From the NCBI GenBank assembly GCA_026399515.1, contig JAPLQT010000054.1, positions 1 to 64,000 of the forward strand: a stretch of DNA of 64,000 nt. The letters are read 5' to 3'. Of this stretch, positions 54,620-63,819 are shown piece after piece; the stretch's first letter is position 1; the number at the start of each line of letters is the position of its first letter. A model generated the notes under the pieces. The model had not been told where the DNA came from. It saw nothing but the letters and a program-made list of their open reading frames with translations, and searched no databases. The DNA comes from Pseudomonadota bacterium (GTDB taxonomy: Bacteria > Pseudomonadota > Gammaproteobacteria > Burkholderiales > Rhodocyclaceae). Position numbers and translations under genes: made by a program.

Positions 54620-55237
54620 TCATCGCGTTCCGTAATTGAAATCATCAAAAGCCGTCACGCTATCTGCCTTGGTCCATACGCCGACGGCGCCTGGCTCCTT
54701 GATGTGTTCATCCTCCGCTTCAATGTATAGCTTGCCATTAAGGAGAATGCGAATCCGCTTACCCTGAAACTCGGCGCGTAGTGTGTGCCAGACGTTGATC
54801 GGTACGGGTGCATTGACGTATTTGATGGTCGAGCGAATACCAAGAGTCGTGTAATAGAGCGACACGTTGTCCTCATCCGCATTCGCCCGGGCTACGTAGT
54901 AGGTCCGGCCGTTCTGGAAGCGCCAAACCACTCCCCCGGCCTGATCTTCCTTACCGGCAATGGATTTAAACTTGGTTTCGACAAACCCATCCCCCAGAGT
55001 TGCATCCTTCTTGACCGCCCAGGGGTAGGTGCCTGAGCCGGATTGCTTGAGAACATTTGGCTTGCTCGGTGCCGTTGGATCGGGCGCGACGGCCCATAGA
55101 GGCGAGCCGAAACCGGTTACGCCGGAAATCCACCCTTTAGGCAACGAGCCGACGGCTGTGTTGTCAAAGGTTTCGGTTTCGGCCATTACGTCGGCACTCC
55201 CAAGCAATGCTGCAAGGACCAATAGAACCTTTTGCAT
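54620..55237 (-). CDS. Secreted concanavalin/LamG-like domain protein, 205 residues
   Basis: Signal peptide MQKVLLVLAALLGSADVMA. The rest is a beta-sandwich resembling the DUF1080/LamG type: ETFDNTAVGSLPKGWISGVT, AGGVVWRFQNGRTYYVARAN, NVWHTLRAEFQGKRIRILLN and the terminal AFDDFNYGTR. Such folds bind or hydrolyse glycans, or serve as structural domains; no catalytic residues can be named. It is the last gene on the strand of the chromate operon, 81 bp after 55319. Confidence 0.75.
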   Translation of the reverse strand: MQKVLLVLAALLGSADVMAETETFDNTAVGSLPKGWISGVTGFGSPLWAVAPDPTAPSKPNVLKQSGSGTYPWAVKKDATLGDGFVETKFKSIAGKEDQAGGVVWRFQNGRTYYVARANADEDNVSLYYTTLGIRSTIKYVNAPVPINVWHTLRAEFQGKRIRILLNGKLYIEAEDEHIKEPGAVGVWTKADSVTAFDDFNYGTR

Positions 55238-55318
55238 GGCAACGCCTCCTTTGCATGATCCGGAACAAGCCTGCTACCAGGCAGGAGCACAGAACGTCGA
55301 TCAAGTCGCGTCATAGAA

Positions 55319-55735
55319 TCACCATGAACCCCGCCGGATTCCTTCGGCAACTGTCGTGCCGAACTGCCTGTATTCAACGTTTTCATTCGACATCCAGACT
55401 TCGTTGCACTTGGTTTCCCGCTTGCCGCGTCTATCAATCCTCGTGGCGCACAAGGTATCACCATCCAGCCGCCAGGTGCCGCGGACTGTTTCTCCCATCT
55501 GAATCGACTTGAGTGTGCCGTCAGAGTAGAAATGATCGGACCAGTGATCATCGTCGGTAATGACTTTGCCAATCACCACGGAATTGATCTGTGCAGCCGT
55601 CAGTTGCCGAAACTTGTCCGCAGCGCGTGCCGTGCTGGTTGTGGCTATCGACAAACCGGCAAGCACCACGGCGATGCGGGTCACCATCGGATAACTCGCG
55701 TTGGGGGCTGGTTGCTTGTTATCGCGCACGTTCAT
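55319..55735 (-). CDS. Exported hypothetical protein, 138 residues
   Basis: A signal peptide is likely (MVTRIAVVLAGLSIATTSTA after a 16-residue lead). The mature part has a short beta-rich domain with TWRLDGDTLCATRIDRRGKR and CNEVWMSNENVEYRQFG; the Cys pair may form a disulfide. Its ATG overlaps the chrA stop (TAATG), so it is translated with the chromate genes. No function can be assigned. Confidence 0.65.
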   Translation of the reverse strand: MNVRDNKQPAPNASYPMVTRIAVVLAGLSIATTSTARAADKFRQLTAAQINSVVIGKVITDDDHWSDHFYSDGTLKSIQMGETVRGTWRLDGDTLCATRIDRRGKRETKCNEVWMSNENVEYRQFGTTVAEGIRRGSW

Positions 55736-56940
55736 TAGCCATGAATCAACGGGTAGATCACGAGTCCAAGGACCGCTGCCCCAGCCACAACTACGGGCTC
55801 TTGCAGTTTCTTGAATTTCAAGAGAAGCAAGACCGTGACAACTGCTAGGAATACCGTCGGGATGTCGAACAGTGAACGCTTAGCCAGAACAATCACCGCC
55901 CCGGCGATCGCTCCGATTGCAGCGGCGGTGACTCCATCGACAAAGGCCGTGATCGCCGGTAGCTTGCCGTATTTCTTGAAATACGGCGCTGGAATGATGG
56001 TGAACAAGTAACAGGGGAGGAATGTGCCTAGCGCTGCCACGCATGCACCCGGAAATCCCGCAATCAGATACCCGATGAAACCGACCGTTATGACAACCGG
56101 ACCCGGAGTGATCATTGCCACGGCGACGGCATCGACGAATTGCTTTTCCGTCAGCCAATGGGTATCGGTGACCACGCCACCATAGAGAAACGGCACGATG
56201 GCGAGACCGGAGCCGAAGACAAAGGCACCGGCTTTCGCGAAGAATATGCCGACCTGGACCAGCAGCGACCAGTCGGTCGTGGTCAATACGGCAGCAGACA
56301 TCGGCAACTGAACTGGTGTCAGGGCTGCGAGAGGTATCTTACCAAACCAAGCCTTCGGTGGCACCCGCCACAACCAGACGACAATACCGGCCGCGAGGAA
56401 CAGCCAGGCAATCTCCGACTCGGTCACGACGGTGACTGCTGCCAGTGTCAGATAGATCGTCCAGAGGAGCTTGTCCCTGCCAACGCTCTTGACCGTGAGC
56501 TTGTAGGCGCTCATGGTGATGATCCCGATGACCGCGGCGCCAACGCCGTAGAATACCGATTGCATCCAGGTCAGGCCGCCATATCGTTGGTAGGCCCAGC
56601 CCAGCGCCACTACCATTACGAACGACGGTATTACGAAGGCTACCCCAACGACCGTGGCGCCCAGGATGCGGTAATGGACGTAGCCCAGATAGATGGCGAG
56701 TTGTGCGGCGAGCGGACCTGGGGCGAGTTGCGCCAGGGCTAATCCTTCACGGTAATCTGCCTCGGAAATCCATCGGCGAGCTTCAACCAGGTCGCGGTGC
56801 ATATAGCCAACCAGTGCAACGGGACCACCGAATCCCAATGTTCCGAGACGCAGCATATAGGCGACCAACTGAGGCAAGGTATAGGTTGGGTGTCCGCCGT
56901 CGGGAAAGGAACTTGCGCGCGCGGTAGGATCGTTGCTCAT
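55735..56940 (-). CDS. chrA: Chromate efflux transporter
   Basis: Inner-membrane transporter of the CHR family that exports chromate, 401 residues. It is the long form with two homologous halves: LRLGTLGFGGPVALVGYMHR in the first and AKAGAFVFGSGLAIVPFLYG in the second, each with the conserved tail (LAQLAPGPLAAQ and VAMITPGPVVIT). About ten membrane segments. The ATG overlaps the preceding gene's stop (ATGA). Confidence 0.95.
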   Translation of the reverse strand: MSNDPTARASSFPDGGHPTYTLPQLVAYMLRLGTLGFGGPVALVGYMHRDLVEARRWISEADYREGLALAQLAPGPLAAQLAIYLGYVHYRILGATVVGVAFVIPSFVMVVALGWAYQRYGGLTWMQSVFYGVGAAVIGIITMSAYKLTVKSVGRDKLLWTIYLTLAAVTVVTESEIAWLFLAAGIVVWLWRVPPKAWFGKIPLAALTPVQLPMSAAVLTTTDWSLLVQVGIFFAKAGAFVFGSGLAIVPFLYGGVVTDTHWLTEKQFVDAVAVAMITPGPVVITVGFIGYLIAGFPGACVAALGTFLPCYLFTIIPAPYFKKYGKLPAITAFVDGVTAAAIGAIAGAVIVLAKRSLFDIPTVFLAVVTVLLLLKFKKLQEPVVVAGAAVLGLVIYPLIHG

Positions 56941-57785
56941 GATTTCTTGAACAGGTTGGCGTTATGAGTTTCGGCGCGGGCCGACTTCACCCAGGAATAC
57001 AGCGCGTCGTAAATGACCATGCCTTGTTCGAGCATCGCGTGGTCATCTGGGTAATTGACAGAGAGTCCCAAGGAGATAGCAACCAAGCCTGGGGATTGTG
57101 GCGAAAGGTTGGGTTTGCCGGTGTCTGCGCCACGGACAATTCGTGCGAGATCGCGCAGGGCCGGATCGTTCAGGGCAAAGTCCGCAATGAAGGCGTCAAA
57201 GCTGCACAGTTCCCCTTGGGCTCCCCGATGGGAAAAGCGCACATCAGGGACGTCGTAGGGAATCGCTTCCGCCTTCGTCCCAATTGCGATAACTTGGCCG
57301 GCCGGCACGTACAGGAATTCGGCCGTTGGGTCGATAAAGCGACGAATCAGCCATGGACATGCAATCCGGTCGACCTTGGGGCGCTCTCTGCTGATCCAGC
57401 GTGACGGGCGGCCAATCGTCGCCGGTACGCCGCATTCAGGAGCCTTCGACAGGGTGGGCAAACCGGCTTCTTTCCAGGCCTCTATACCACCTTCTAGGTA
57501 GCGGGCGTCAATACCAGTGGCGAGCAGCGAGCGTGCGGCATTTTGGCTGGACTCTTGGCCGTGCCCACAATAAGCCACGACATTGCGCCCAAACATCAGG
57601 TGCGAGACCTTTCCGGGGACGTCCTCCGGAAGCAATCTTAGAGCGCCAGGGATCATATCGGCCGCGGCGTCAAAGGCGGGGCCTTTGCGGGCGTCAAGAA
57701 TCAGTGGCGCGCTTGACTGACCCAACTGGTCAGCGAGTTGTAGAACAGAAACAAATGGGGGAATGCGGCTGGTCGCGGTGTCCAT
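56937..57785 (-). CDS. Rhodanese plus ChrB C-terminal domain protein (chromate resistance)
   Basis: A 282-residue cytoplasmic protein. The N-terminal rhodanese domain (~10-115) has the persulfide loop VAYCGHGQESSQNAA with the active Cys. The C-terminal half (~135-275) is the chromate-resistance ChrB domain (RPKVDRIACPWLIRRFIDPT, LCSFDAFIADFAL). The ChrB DNA-binding N-terminal domain is missing and replaced by the rhodanese. It is the first gene of the chromate operon and overlaps chrA by 4 bp. No separate regulator gene is adjacent. Confidence 0.88.
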   Translation of the reverse strand: MDTATSRIPPFVSVLQLADQLGQSSAPLILDARKGPAFDAAADMIPGALRLLPEDVPGKVSHLMFGRNVVAYCGHGQESSQNAARSLLATGIDARYLEGGIEAWKEAGLPTLSKAPECGVPATIGRPSRWISRERPKVDRIACPWLIRRFIDPTAEFLYVPAGQVIAIGTKAEAIPYDVPDVRFSHRGAQGELCSFDAFIADFALNDPALRDLARIVRGADTGKPNLSPQSPGLVAISLGLSVNYPDDHAMLEQGMVIYDALYSWVKSARAETHNANLFKKS

Positions 57786-58062
57786 GGTGTTAGCCCAATG
57801 CTAGTAGCAGCAGAGCTTGGGCGACTTGGACACCGCCTGTATCCGGGAGTCTGCGGAAGTCCCGGTGCGAAGAATGCTAATTCAAGTAGTGAATTTTTGC
57901 AACATCAATTTATAAACATCAATTGCATTTACTGAGGACTGCTCTGTCGAGTCCACTTGTCGCGGGTCGCATTGAGCGAACCCTTGGGTTAGGACTCCTG
58001 GAATCGTGAACGAACAGTCTGAGTTCAGCTCGGGACACTCGTCCCGGATTTCGTAATGACTG

Positions 58063-58314
58063 TTATGCACTCAGGCCACCACCAGATCCGTCTGCGTAGC
58101 GCCACATCATGTTCTTGGCTGTGCAGATGACCACCTGGCCGCATGAGGGGCAGGTTGCGTGGAGTCCTGCCGCGATGGCTTTTTCGAGCGACTCAATATC
58201 CCTGAACGCCACCGGGCAGGGAAATACTGCCCGACAGTGGCCGCATCTGATTCTTACGTCTGATATCTCGGTCACGATGAGGGTGTCGATTACTCGCTGG
58301 GTACAAAGATCCAT
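58063..58314 (-). CDS. Small zinc-ribbon-like protein, 83 residues
   Basis: Two Cys pairs, RCGHCRAVFPCP and TCPSCGQVVIC, could bind zinc. The start ATG 58314 lies inside the end of the PspC gene in another frame (25-bp overlap), suggesting coupling. A truncated, mutated copy of its 3' end is found at 54491-54572. Function unknown. Confidence 0.65.
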   Translation of the reverse strand: MDLCTQRVIDTLIVTEISDVRIRCGHCRAVFPCPVAFRDIESLEKAIAAGLHATCPSCGQVVICTAKNMMWRYADGSGGGLSA

Positions 58315-58601
58315 AAGAGTATATACAGTAGAAGCCCTGTCCCGCACGCAAAGAACATCAAGGTGAAGAGCAGGCGCCAAATCCACGAATCTACTCCGGT
58401 CTCGACAGCGAGCCCTCCGCACAGGCCGCCCAGCCACCGATCCGTCCTGGAGCGGCGAAATCCGGTAACCCTTGCGGGGCTCGCCGCGGCCGGCGCCGTA
58501 GATTCCAATAGCCTGGCCTTGGCCCGGGTGAACTCGTCATCCGTCAAGCTGCGGCGTTCGTGTAGTTGTTCGAGTTTGATGAACTCGTCAGACATCGTCA
58601 T
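58290..58601 (-). CDS. SHOCT-PspC domain membrane protein, 103 residues
   Basis: The N-terminal SHOCT motif is LEQLHERRSLTDDEFTRAKA. It is followed by a PspC-type domain: RRSRTDRWLGGLCGGLAVE and a membrane segment (LLFTLMFFACGTGLLLYILL). PspC proteins sense or respond to envelope stress. It lies in a minus-strand group with an ECF sigma factor, which may control it. Confidence 0.85.
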   Translation of the reverse strand: MTMSDEFIKLEQLHERRSLTDDEFTRAKARLLESTAPAAASPARVTGFRRSRTDRWLGGLCGGLAVETGVDSWIWRLLFTLMFFACGTGLLLYILLWIFVPSE

Positions 58602-58647
58602 TGAAAGCTCCCTTGGCGGTACTCGCTGGCTCCAGCCAGCACTTTGG

Positions 58648-58848
58648 TCAGGCAGTCTTCCTCGCGGCGGGTGCCGGTGCTGTCTGATGGATCGCGGCCA
58701 GGTTGTCCTGCAAGCCCACGCTTGAGCGCGAGTAGTGCTCGGCCAGCGTTAGCGTGCCGCCGCAGGTAAATAGGGTTGCGACGATTGCCGCGAATCCGAC
58801 CAGGCTCTTTGTTTGTTTGCTTATCGTCATAATCGAGTTCATTTTCAT
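58648..58848 (-). CDS. Small single-span membrane or exported protein, 66 residues
   Basis: One hydrophobic segment (LVGFAAIVATLFTCGGTLTL) after a short basic N-terminus, then a polar tail with a Pro/Ala-rich end. No family is recognised. It lies between the PspC gene and the ECF sigma factor on the same strand. Confidence 0.5.
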   Translation of the reverse strand: MKMNSIMTISKQTKSLVGFAAIVATLFTCGGTLTLAEHYSRSSVGLQDNLAAIHQTAPAPAARKTA

Positions 58849-59048
58849 CTCCCGCTTCGCCGCGCATCTGCGCCATGAACGTCACTTTAGTTGAGCGGCT
58901 TCGGTACTTCGAGCGGAATGTGACGAATTGCCGGAAATGCGGTGCGACTGGCGGATTCGAGCGACGGGCGAAGTTGAATATTGCAGCCGCGCGACTATCG
59001 GACATCGCCATCTCGGCAGGTCCCTGCTACCGAGATTCAAGTCGGCCA

Positions 59049-59573
59049 TCAGGCCGGGCCAAGCAAGTATTCCCGCACAAGCTCGCGTGCCCGATGAAGG
59101 CGGCTCTTGACCGCGCCCGGTTGCTCTCCCAGCCGTTCGGCGATCTCGGCAATCGTAAGCTCCTCGAAATCGCGCAGCAGCACCACTTCGAGATAGTGGG
59201 CCGGGAGCGATTCGAGGGCGGCAGCCAGGTCGATTCTCAGATCGTTGTCGCTTTTGCCGGCAAGCTGCTTTTCGGCCATGTCGTCGTCGAGCGGGTCGTG
59301 ACGAAACATCGCTCGCGCAAGTTTGCGGCACTCGCGTTTGATGACCGTGAAGAGCCAGGACGAGAACGCGGCGGCGGCTTTGAGCCCCTTGACCTTGCGG
59401 GAAATGACCAGGAGCGACTCCTGGACAGCGTCGTCGATGTCGCTGACCTGGCAGTGCTTGTAGGCGTATCGGCGCGCATCGGCTTGGCAGACAGCCAGCA
59501 GCCGTTCAATGGAAGCGGGATCGCCCGTTTGGGCGGCATAGATCAAATTGGTACGGTCGATCCCGCTTGACAT
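59049..59573 (-). CDS. ECF-type RNA polymerase sigma factor
   Basis: A 174-residue sigma-70-family factor with only regions 2 and 4. Region 2 has CQVSDIDDAVQESLLVISRK and FSSWLFTVIKRECRKLAR; region 4 has LPAHYLEVVLLRDFEELTIA and the recognition helix GEQPGAVKSRLHRARELVRE. No anti-sigma gene is obvious next to it; the 66-residue membrane protein downstream is too short to be a typical one. It starts three bases after the DUF2892 gene. Confidence 0.93.
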   Translation of the reverse strand: MSSGIDRTNLIYAAQTGDPASIERLLAVCQADARRYAYKHCQVSDIDDAVQESLLVISRKVKGLKAAAAFSSWLFTVIKRECRKLARAMFRHDPLDDDMAEKQLAGKSDNDLRIDLAAALESLPAHYLEVVLLRDFEELTIAEIAERLGEQPGAVKSRLHRARELVREYLLGPA

Positions 59574-59576
59574 GGT

Positions 59577-59786
59577 TCAGTGTTCCTTTTCGAGTTTGCG
59601 GCCCACCATGGCGCACATCGGGCAGAAGCCGAACAGGCCGGTCATGGCCAGCATCGCGCCCATGATGCCCATGCCCACGGCCAGGCCGGATACGCCCCAA
59701 TTCATGGCGGCAAAAGCCAAGGCCATCATACCCATGACGACTCGAAGAACGCGCTCCCAGGTGGGAACATTTTTGACGTAGAACAT
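59577..59786 (-). CDS. DUF2892 (YgaP-like membrane) protein, 69 residues
   Basis: Small inner-membrane protein with two membrane spans, typical of DUF2892: VPTWERVLRVVMGMMALAFA and a glycine-rich second span ending in GLFGFCPMCAMVGRK with a CxxC pair. AAGGAGA precedes ATG 59786. It probably heads the transcript with the sigma factor. Confidence 0.88.
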   Translation of the reverse strand: MFYVKNVPTWERVLRVVMGMMALAFAAMNWGVSGLAVGMGIMGAMLAMTGLFGFCPMCAMVGRKLEKEH

Positions 59787-60117
59787 GTAGATCTCCTTTG
59801 ATAGTTTAATGTTCGAGGACAGCCCTCGGAAGCTAAGAGGGGCCATAGACGCAAAACGATTCGCGGGAGATGAAATAAACTTGGTCAGTGCTGAGCACGC
59901 GCCAGATTGCCGTCCTTGTCCGGCAGGAAAATTGCCCTTACGGTCCACTTGATATTGGCCTTTCGTCGCAGGGTTATTGTTCAATACTTCATTCGGTTTA
60001 AGGGTGTAAGCTATTTCGGCATGGTTATGTATCGTGAAGAGCTTATCTTATCTATGCTGAGCGGGCGAAACGCGATTTTGAGCAGGCCCAACTGCCACCA
60101 CTATGAGGAGAGTATGC
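59787..60117. other. Divergent intergenic region, no gene seen
   Basis: About 330 bp between the DUF2892 gene and the Tat-exported hydrolase gene. It must hold promoters for both. No operator, terminator or small ORF with a ribosome binding site was recognised. Confidence 0.4.
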
Positions 60118-61161
60118 ATGACTTCCAGACGCAGCTTCTTGAAAACTGCAGGTGCAATGACGGCTGGTGTCGCTGCTGCAGCGACCGCAACGACTGCAAC
60201 AGCGGCCGTCAAATACGATGGAGCGGCCAGACACTATAAGGGGCCACACGAAATGCCCACCAAAATGACACTTCTGTCCATGAAGAATGCCGATGGAACG
60301 GAAACGCTCGGGGTAAAAACGGCAGATGGCGTTATCGATGTCCGTAGAGCATCGAAGTTGCTGAGAATCGTTGCGCCGCTTACGCTAGAACAATTGCTCA
60401 GGGAAGGCAGCGCCGGCGAACTCAATAAGCTCGTGGCGTCGGTGCAGTCTTCTTCCAGGGCAACAGCCGTGATGGTCGACGAATCGAGCATCACCCACGG
60501 ACGGCTGTTTACCAATCCAGGAAAGATCATCTGCATCGGCTTGAATTACCGGGCACATGCGGCGGAAGCCAATGAAAAAGTCCCGAGCGTGCCGATCCTC
60601 TTCAACAAGTACAACAACGCCCTTGCCGCGCACAACTGCACCATCAAGCTGCCGCCCAGAGAAGTCTCCTACAAGTTCGACTATGAAACTGAAATGTTGA
60701 TCGTTATGGGAAAGGCGGCGCGCGATGTGTCCGAAGCCGATGCCTTGAAGTATGTGGCCGGATATTGCACGTCACAAGATTTCTCGGCGCGTGACCTGCA
60801 ATTGGAGACCCCGGCCGGTCAATGGATGGTCGGCAAGACGCTGGATGGTTTTGGTCCGATCGGTCCGTATTTCGTATCGGCGGATATCATCGGCGACCCG
60901 GGTAATCTGAAGATCGAGACTTACGTGAATGGGGAAGTGCGCCAATCGTCGAATACCAGCAAGATGATTTTCAATTCCCAAAAGTTGATCGCTTACATCA
61001 GCAAGATGTGGACGCTTGAGCCGGGCGACATCATCTGGTCAGGTACGCCCGAAGGTGTAATTCTGGGGATGCCAAAAGAAAAGCAGGTATGGCTGAAGGC
61101 CGGCGACGAGATCAGAAGCTCGATCGAAAAACTTGGCGATCTGAAATTCAAGTTGGCGTAA
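60118..61161 (+). CDS. Tat-exported fumarylacetoacetate hydrolase family protein
   Basis: A 347-residue protein. ATG 60118 has GAGGAG seven bases upstream and gives a Tat signal, MTSRRSFLKTAGAMTAGVAA. The mature part is a complete FAH-fold hydrolase or decarboxylase: ICIGLNYRAHAAEANEKVP, the metal-binding DYETEMLIVMGKAARDVSE and WSGTPEGVILGMPK near the end. FAH-family enzymes normally work in the cytoplasm on ring-cleavage products such as 2-oxo acids or acylpyruvates, so periplasmic export is unusual. It converges with the tannase-like gene. Confidence 0.88.
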   Translation: MTSRRSFLKTAGAMTAGVAAAATATTATAAVKYDGAARHYKGPHEMPTKMTLLSMKNADGTETLGVKTADGVIDVRRASKLLRIVAPLTLEQLLREGSAGELNKLVASVQSSSRATAVMVDESSITHGRLFTNPGKIICIGLNYRAHAAEANEKVPSVPILFNKYNNALAAHNCTIKLPPREVSYKFDYETEMLIVMGKAARDVSEADALKYVAGYCTSQDFSARDLQLETPAGQWMVGKTLDGFGPIGPYFVSADIIGDPGNLKIETYVNGEVRQSSNTSKMIFNSQKLIAYISKMWTLEPGDIIWSGTPEGVILGMPKEKQVWLKAGDEIRSSIEKLGDLKFKLA

Positions 61162-61162
61162 C

Positions 61163-61260
61163 TCAGGTCGACCATTCGACGCCGCGCCAGGCTCGCGATT
61201 CCACCAGTTTGCGCGCTGTCTCCTTGAGATCCTTGCCGACGGTCGCCGCCGCAAGCCGTG
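61163..61260 (-). pseudogene. C-terminal remnant of an unrecognised gene
   Basis: Minus-strand frame ending at the TGA 61165-61163: HPRLAAATVGKDL, KETARKLVESRAWRGVEWST. It shares KETARKL, spacer, AWRGVE with the remnant at 54.3 kb. The frame upstream is lost within about 100 bp, inside the gap before the tannase gene. Probably debris of a gene family present elsewhere in the genome. Confidence 0.45.
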
Positions 61261-61301
61261 GGTGCAGGTGGGGGGGATCAGGTCAGCGGCAAGCGGCCTG
61301 C

Positions 61302-63014
61302 TCAGGGCATGGAAGGCCGGCAAGCATAGCTTTCCGCGCGCTGCCGATCGCCGCCGACATAATGCGGATAAGCCGGATAGCGACACATCGGGCGCGCGGC
61401 GATCACTTCAAAAGGCGGCGTGCTTTGCTGCGCCACTTGCACCAGTTCACCCGGTGCCTGATTCTTCTCGACCCAGTTGACCAACACTTCCAGCATGTCG
61501 ACGCCCGACGGCGCACCGATGCCCATGTGGTCCGCGCCGGGGGTGACGTATAGCCGCAGGAAACTGTCGGCAACCGGGGCGCCCATTTTCGCGACCACCG
61601 ATTGATAGTAATCGATTCCGGCGTAGGGACTCTGGGCATAGTCCGCCATGTGTTCGCTGATGATCAGTTTGCCGCCGCGTGTCGCGAACGCGGAGAGATC
61701 CGGGTTGGTCGAATCCATCAATGCGGAGATTTCGCGGATGCGATTCGCATGAGCATCCGGATCGAACTTGCGCGGATCGAAACCGCCGTCGCGCGCGAAG
61801 AAATACTGCACTGCGCCGCTGCCATAGAGCCAGCCTCGGCTGCTGGTCGGTCCGGGCGGAGGTGTTGGCGGCGCACTGCCCGTCAGCCAACTGATCCAGC
61901 CGCCCACCGGTCCGCCGCCAGGCGCATTCTCGCCGCCCCGTCCCCACCCCGGGTAGCTTCGGACGCCATTCGCCAGCGGGAAGTTGAACAGATACGGCGC
62001 ATGCATCGTTTGGACCGTCTTAACTTGCGCTTCGCTCAGGCACTTGTCGGTCGTAACCACGCCCGCCGCGCAGCGCAATTTGGTCACGTCGAAGACACGC
62101 CGGCAGCCTAGGTAATCGCTGACGACGCCATCGGCCACACCGTCGCGCTCATCGCACGCCGCAAGTACCGCGTCCTGCACCAGCTTGACCTGCTCTGGGC
62201 CCAACCAGCCATCGTCGAATTGGGCTGAACCGGCCCGCGCACCCGCCGCCTGCAAGGCGACCCAGTTGATCACCGGCACCCGGCTGAAGATGCCGTCGAA
62301 ATCGGCGGGGAAGCGTTGCGCCATCGTCAGGCCTTCGCGACCGCCCTCGGAACTGCCCATGAAATATAGCCGTTTGGGTGGCTTGGCATAGCGCCGCTGC
62401 ATTAGGTCCACGGCGACGTCGCGCACCTTCTTGTAGGAAGCGTACGCAAAATTTTCGAGCGCCTCATCGTTCAACGCAAACGCTTGCAGCGGCACGTTCT
62501 GGGCATTCTGGTGCCCGGAGTCGGTGCCATAGGTCACGAATCCCCGCTTCAAGGGCGAAGGCAAGTCCGGACGCGGTGACGGCGGCAACGAGAGTCCGCT
62601 GATCAACACGCCATTGAAACCGCCGCCGCCGAATTGCACCGAGGACCCGTTCCATTCGGACGGCAGATTCACCTGGAAGCGGATCGGCGGCGCTTTAAGA
62701 TCGACCGGAGCGATTGCCCCGATAACCCGGCAGTACTCCGGCACCGCCGGGATAACCGCAATTTCGGGTGGAGTCGGCGTGAACGGCGGCTTGGGCAACA
62801 TCGCCAGCGGTGCGGCTGCCACGAGTTCCGCCGTTTCGATGTTGGCGCCGCGGCTGGGCCGTCCGATGGTCGATGCGGGGATTGCCTGTTTCAGTTGGGT
62901 GCAGGCATCCGCGGCATTTGGAGCGGCGTGGGCGGTCAGCCAAGTCGCGCAGAGCATCAGCAGCGTGCTTGCCCTCAGCATGCCGGCGGCGCCAGCCAAG
63001 AATTGTTGTTTCAT
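61302..63014 (-). CDS. Tannase / feruloyl esterase family protein
   Basis: Secreted serine esterase of 570 residues. Signal peptide at ~1-30 (RASTLLMLCATWLTAHA). The nucleophile elbow is LYFMGSSEGGREGLTMAQRF near residue 218, and catalytic Asp and His are likely near DLSAFATRGGKLI and VTPGADHMGIG. CAAG with CLSEAQ and C in YLGCRRVF are typical conserved cysteines of the tannase family. Such enzymes release aromatic acids (ferulate, gallate) from esters, fitting the aromatic catabolism in the window. AGGAGG lies about eight bases before the ATG. Confidence 0.9.
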   Translation of the reverse strand: MKQQFLAGAAGMLRASTLLMLCATWLTAHAAPNAADACTQLKQAIPASTIGRPSRGANIETAELVAAAPLAMLPKPPFTPTPPEIAVIPAVPEYCRVIGAIAPVDLKAPPIRFQVNLPSEWNGSSVQFGGGGFNGVLISGLSLPPSPRPDLPSPLKRGFVTYGTDSGHQNAQNVPLQAFALNDEALENFAYASYKKVRDVAVDLMQRRYAKPPKRLYFMGSSEGGREGLTMAQRFPADFDGIFSRVPVINWVALQAAGARAGSAQFDDGWLGPEQVKLVQDAVLAACDERDGVADGVVSDYLGCRRVFDVTKLRCAAGVVTTDKCLSEAQVKTVQTMHAPYLFNFPLANGVRSYPGWGRGGENAPGGGPVGGWISWLTGSAPPTPPPGPTSSRGWLYGSGAVQYFFARDGGFDPRKFDPDAHANRIREISALMDSTNPDLSAFATRGGKLIISEHMADYAQSPYAGIDYYQSVVAKMGAPVADSFLRLYVTPGADHMGIGAPSGVDMLEVLVNWVEKNQAPGELVQVAQQSTPPFEVIAARPMCRYPAYPHYVGGDRQRAESYACRPSMP

Positions 63015-63048
63015 GATGATTGCCTCCTGTTATGAAGTCCACTGAAGA

Positions 63049-63819
63049 TCAATAACGATACCGGGTATCGATGCGGTCGACAATCCGGGTCAAGGCAGCA
63101 AAAACGTCTCGGCCGGCGCCAAACTGCGGATCGAAATTGAGGGAATCGACCGCACACTTTTCAAGCACGGAAACTGGAATTGCGGTGATCGCTCCCATCG
63201 ACTGTGCCGCCAATTGCACCTCGCATGCACGGTTCAGCAGCCACATCAGAGAAAAGGCCTGGGGCAAGTTGCAGCCTATAGTCACGGGTCCGTGATTGCG
63301 CAGCAGCAGTACTGGTTTGCCTCCAGCACTGTCGAGAATGCGTATGCCCTCATCGCGATGCACGGTGATCCCTTCGAAATCGTGGTATGCAATCTTTCCA
63401 TACAGTTGCGCCGCGTAGAAGTTGGAGAACGACAGGCCTTCCTTGAGGCAGCACACCGCTTGCGTCGCCGTCGTATGCACGTGCATGACGCAATGCCCTT
63501 CCGGCAACAATTCGTGAATCTTTCCATGGAAGGTGAACCCTGCTGGATTGATCGGCCAATCGGAGTTACCAATAATATTGCCCCGTAGATCAACCTTGAC
63601 CAGGTTGGAAGCGCAGACCTCCGAGTAATGCAGGCCGAAAGGATTTATGAGAAAGTGCGCTTCCGGTCCCGGAACTCGGAGCGAGATATGATTGTAGATC
63701 AGCTCGCTCCAGCCGAGATGGTCGAATATCCGGTAGGTCGCCGCGAGTTGGATACGGGCTTCCCATTCCGCTTCACTGAAGCGCGGTGGTCGTTCGTAGC
63801 TCTTGACGGTGTTGTCCAT
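63049..63819 (-). CDS. Class II aldolase/adducin family protein
   Basis: A 256-residue zinc-dependent aldolase-fold protein. The metal-binding pair is in HCVMHVHTTATQAV (HxH near residue 115) with a third His in LLLRNHGPVTIGCN near residue 180. The N-terminal DHLGWSELIYNHISLRVPG is typical. Members cleave sugar phosphates or act as decarboxylases or epimerases; the substrate here is unknown. It lies 34 bp before the tannase-like gene on the same strand. Confidence 0.88.
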   Translation of the reverse strand: MDNTVKSYERPPRFSEAEWEARIQLAATYRIFDHLGWSELIYNHISLRVPGPEAHFLINPFGLHYSEVCASNLVKVDLRGNIIGNSDWPINPAGFTFHGKIHELLPEGHCVMHVHTTATQAVCCLKEGLSFSNFYAAQLYGKIAYHDFEGITVHRDEGIRILDSAGGKPVLLLRNHGPVTIGCNLPQAFSLMWLLNRACEVQLAAQSMGAITAIPVSVLEKCAVDSLNFDPQFGAGRDVFAALTRIVDRIDTRYRY

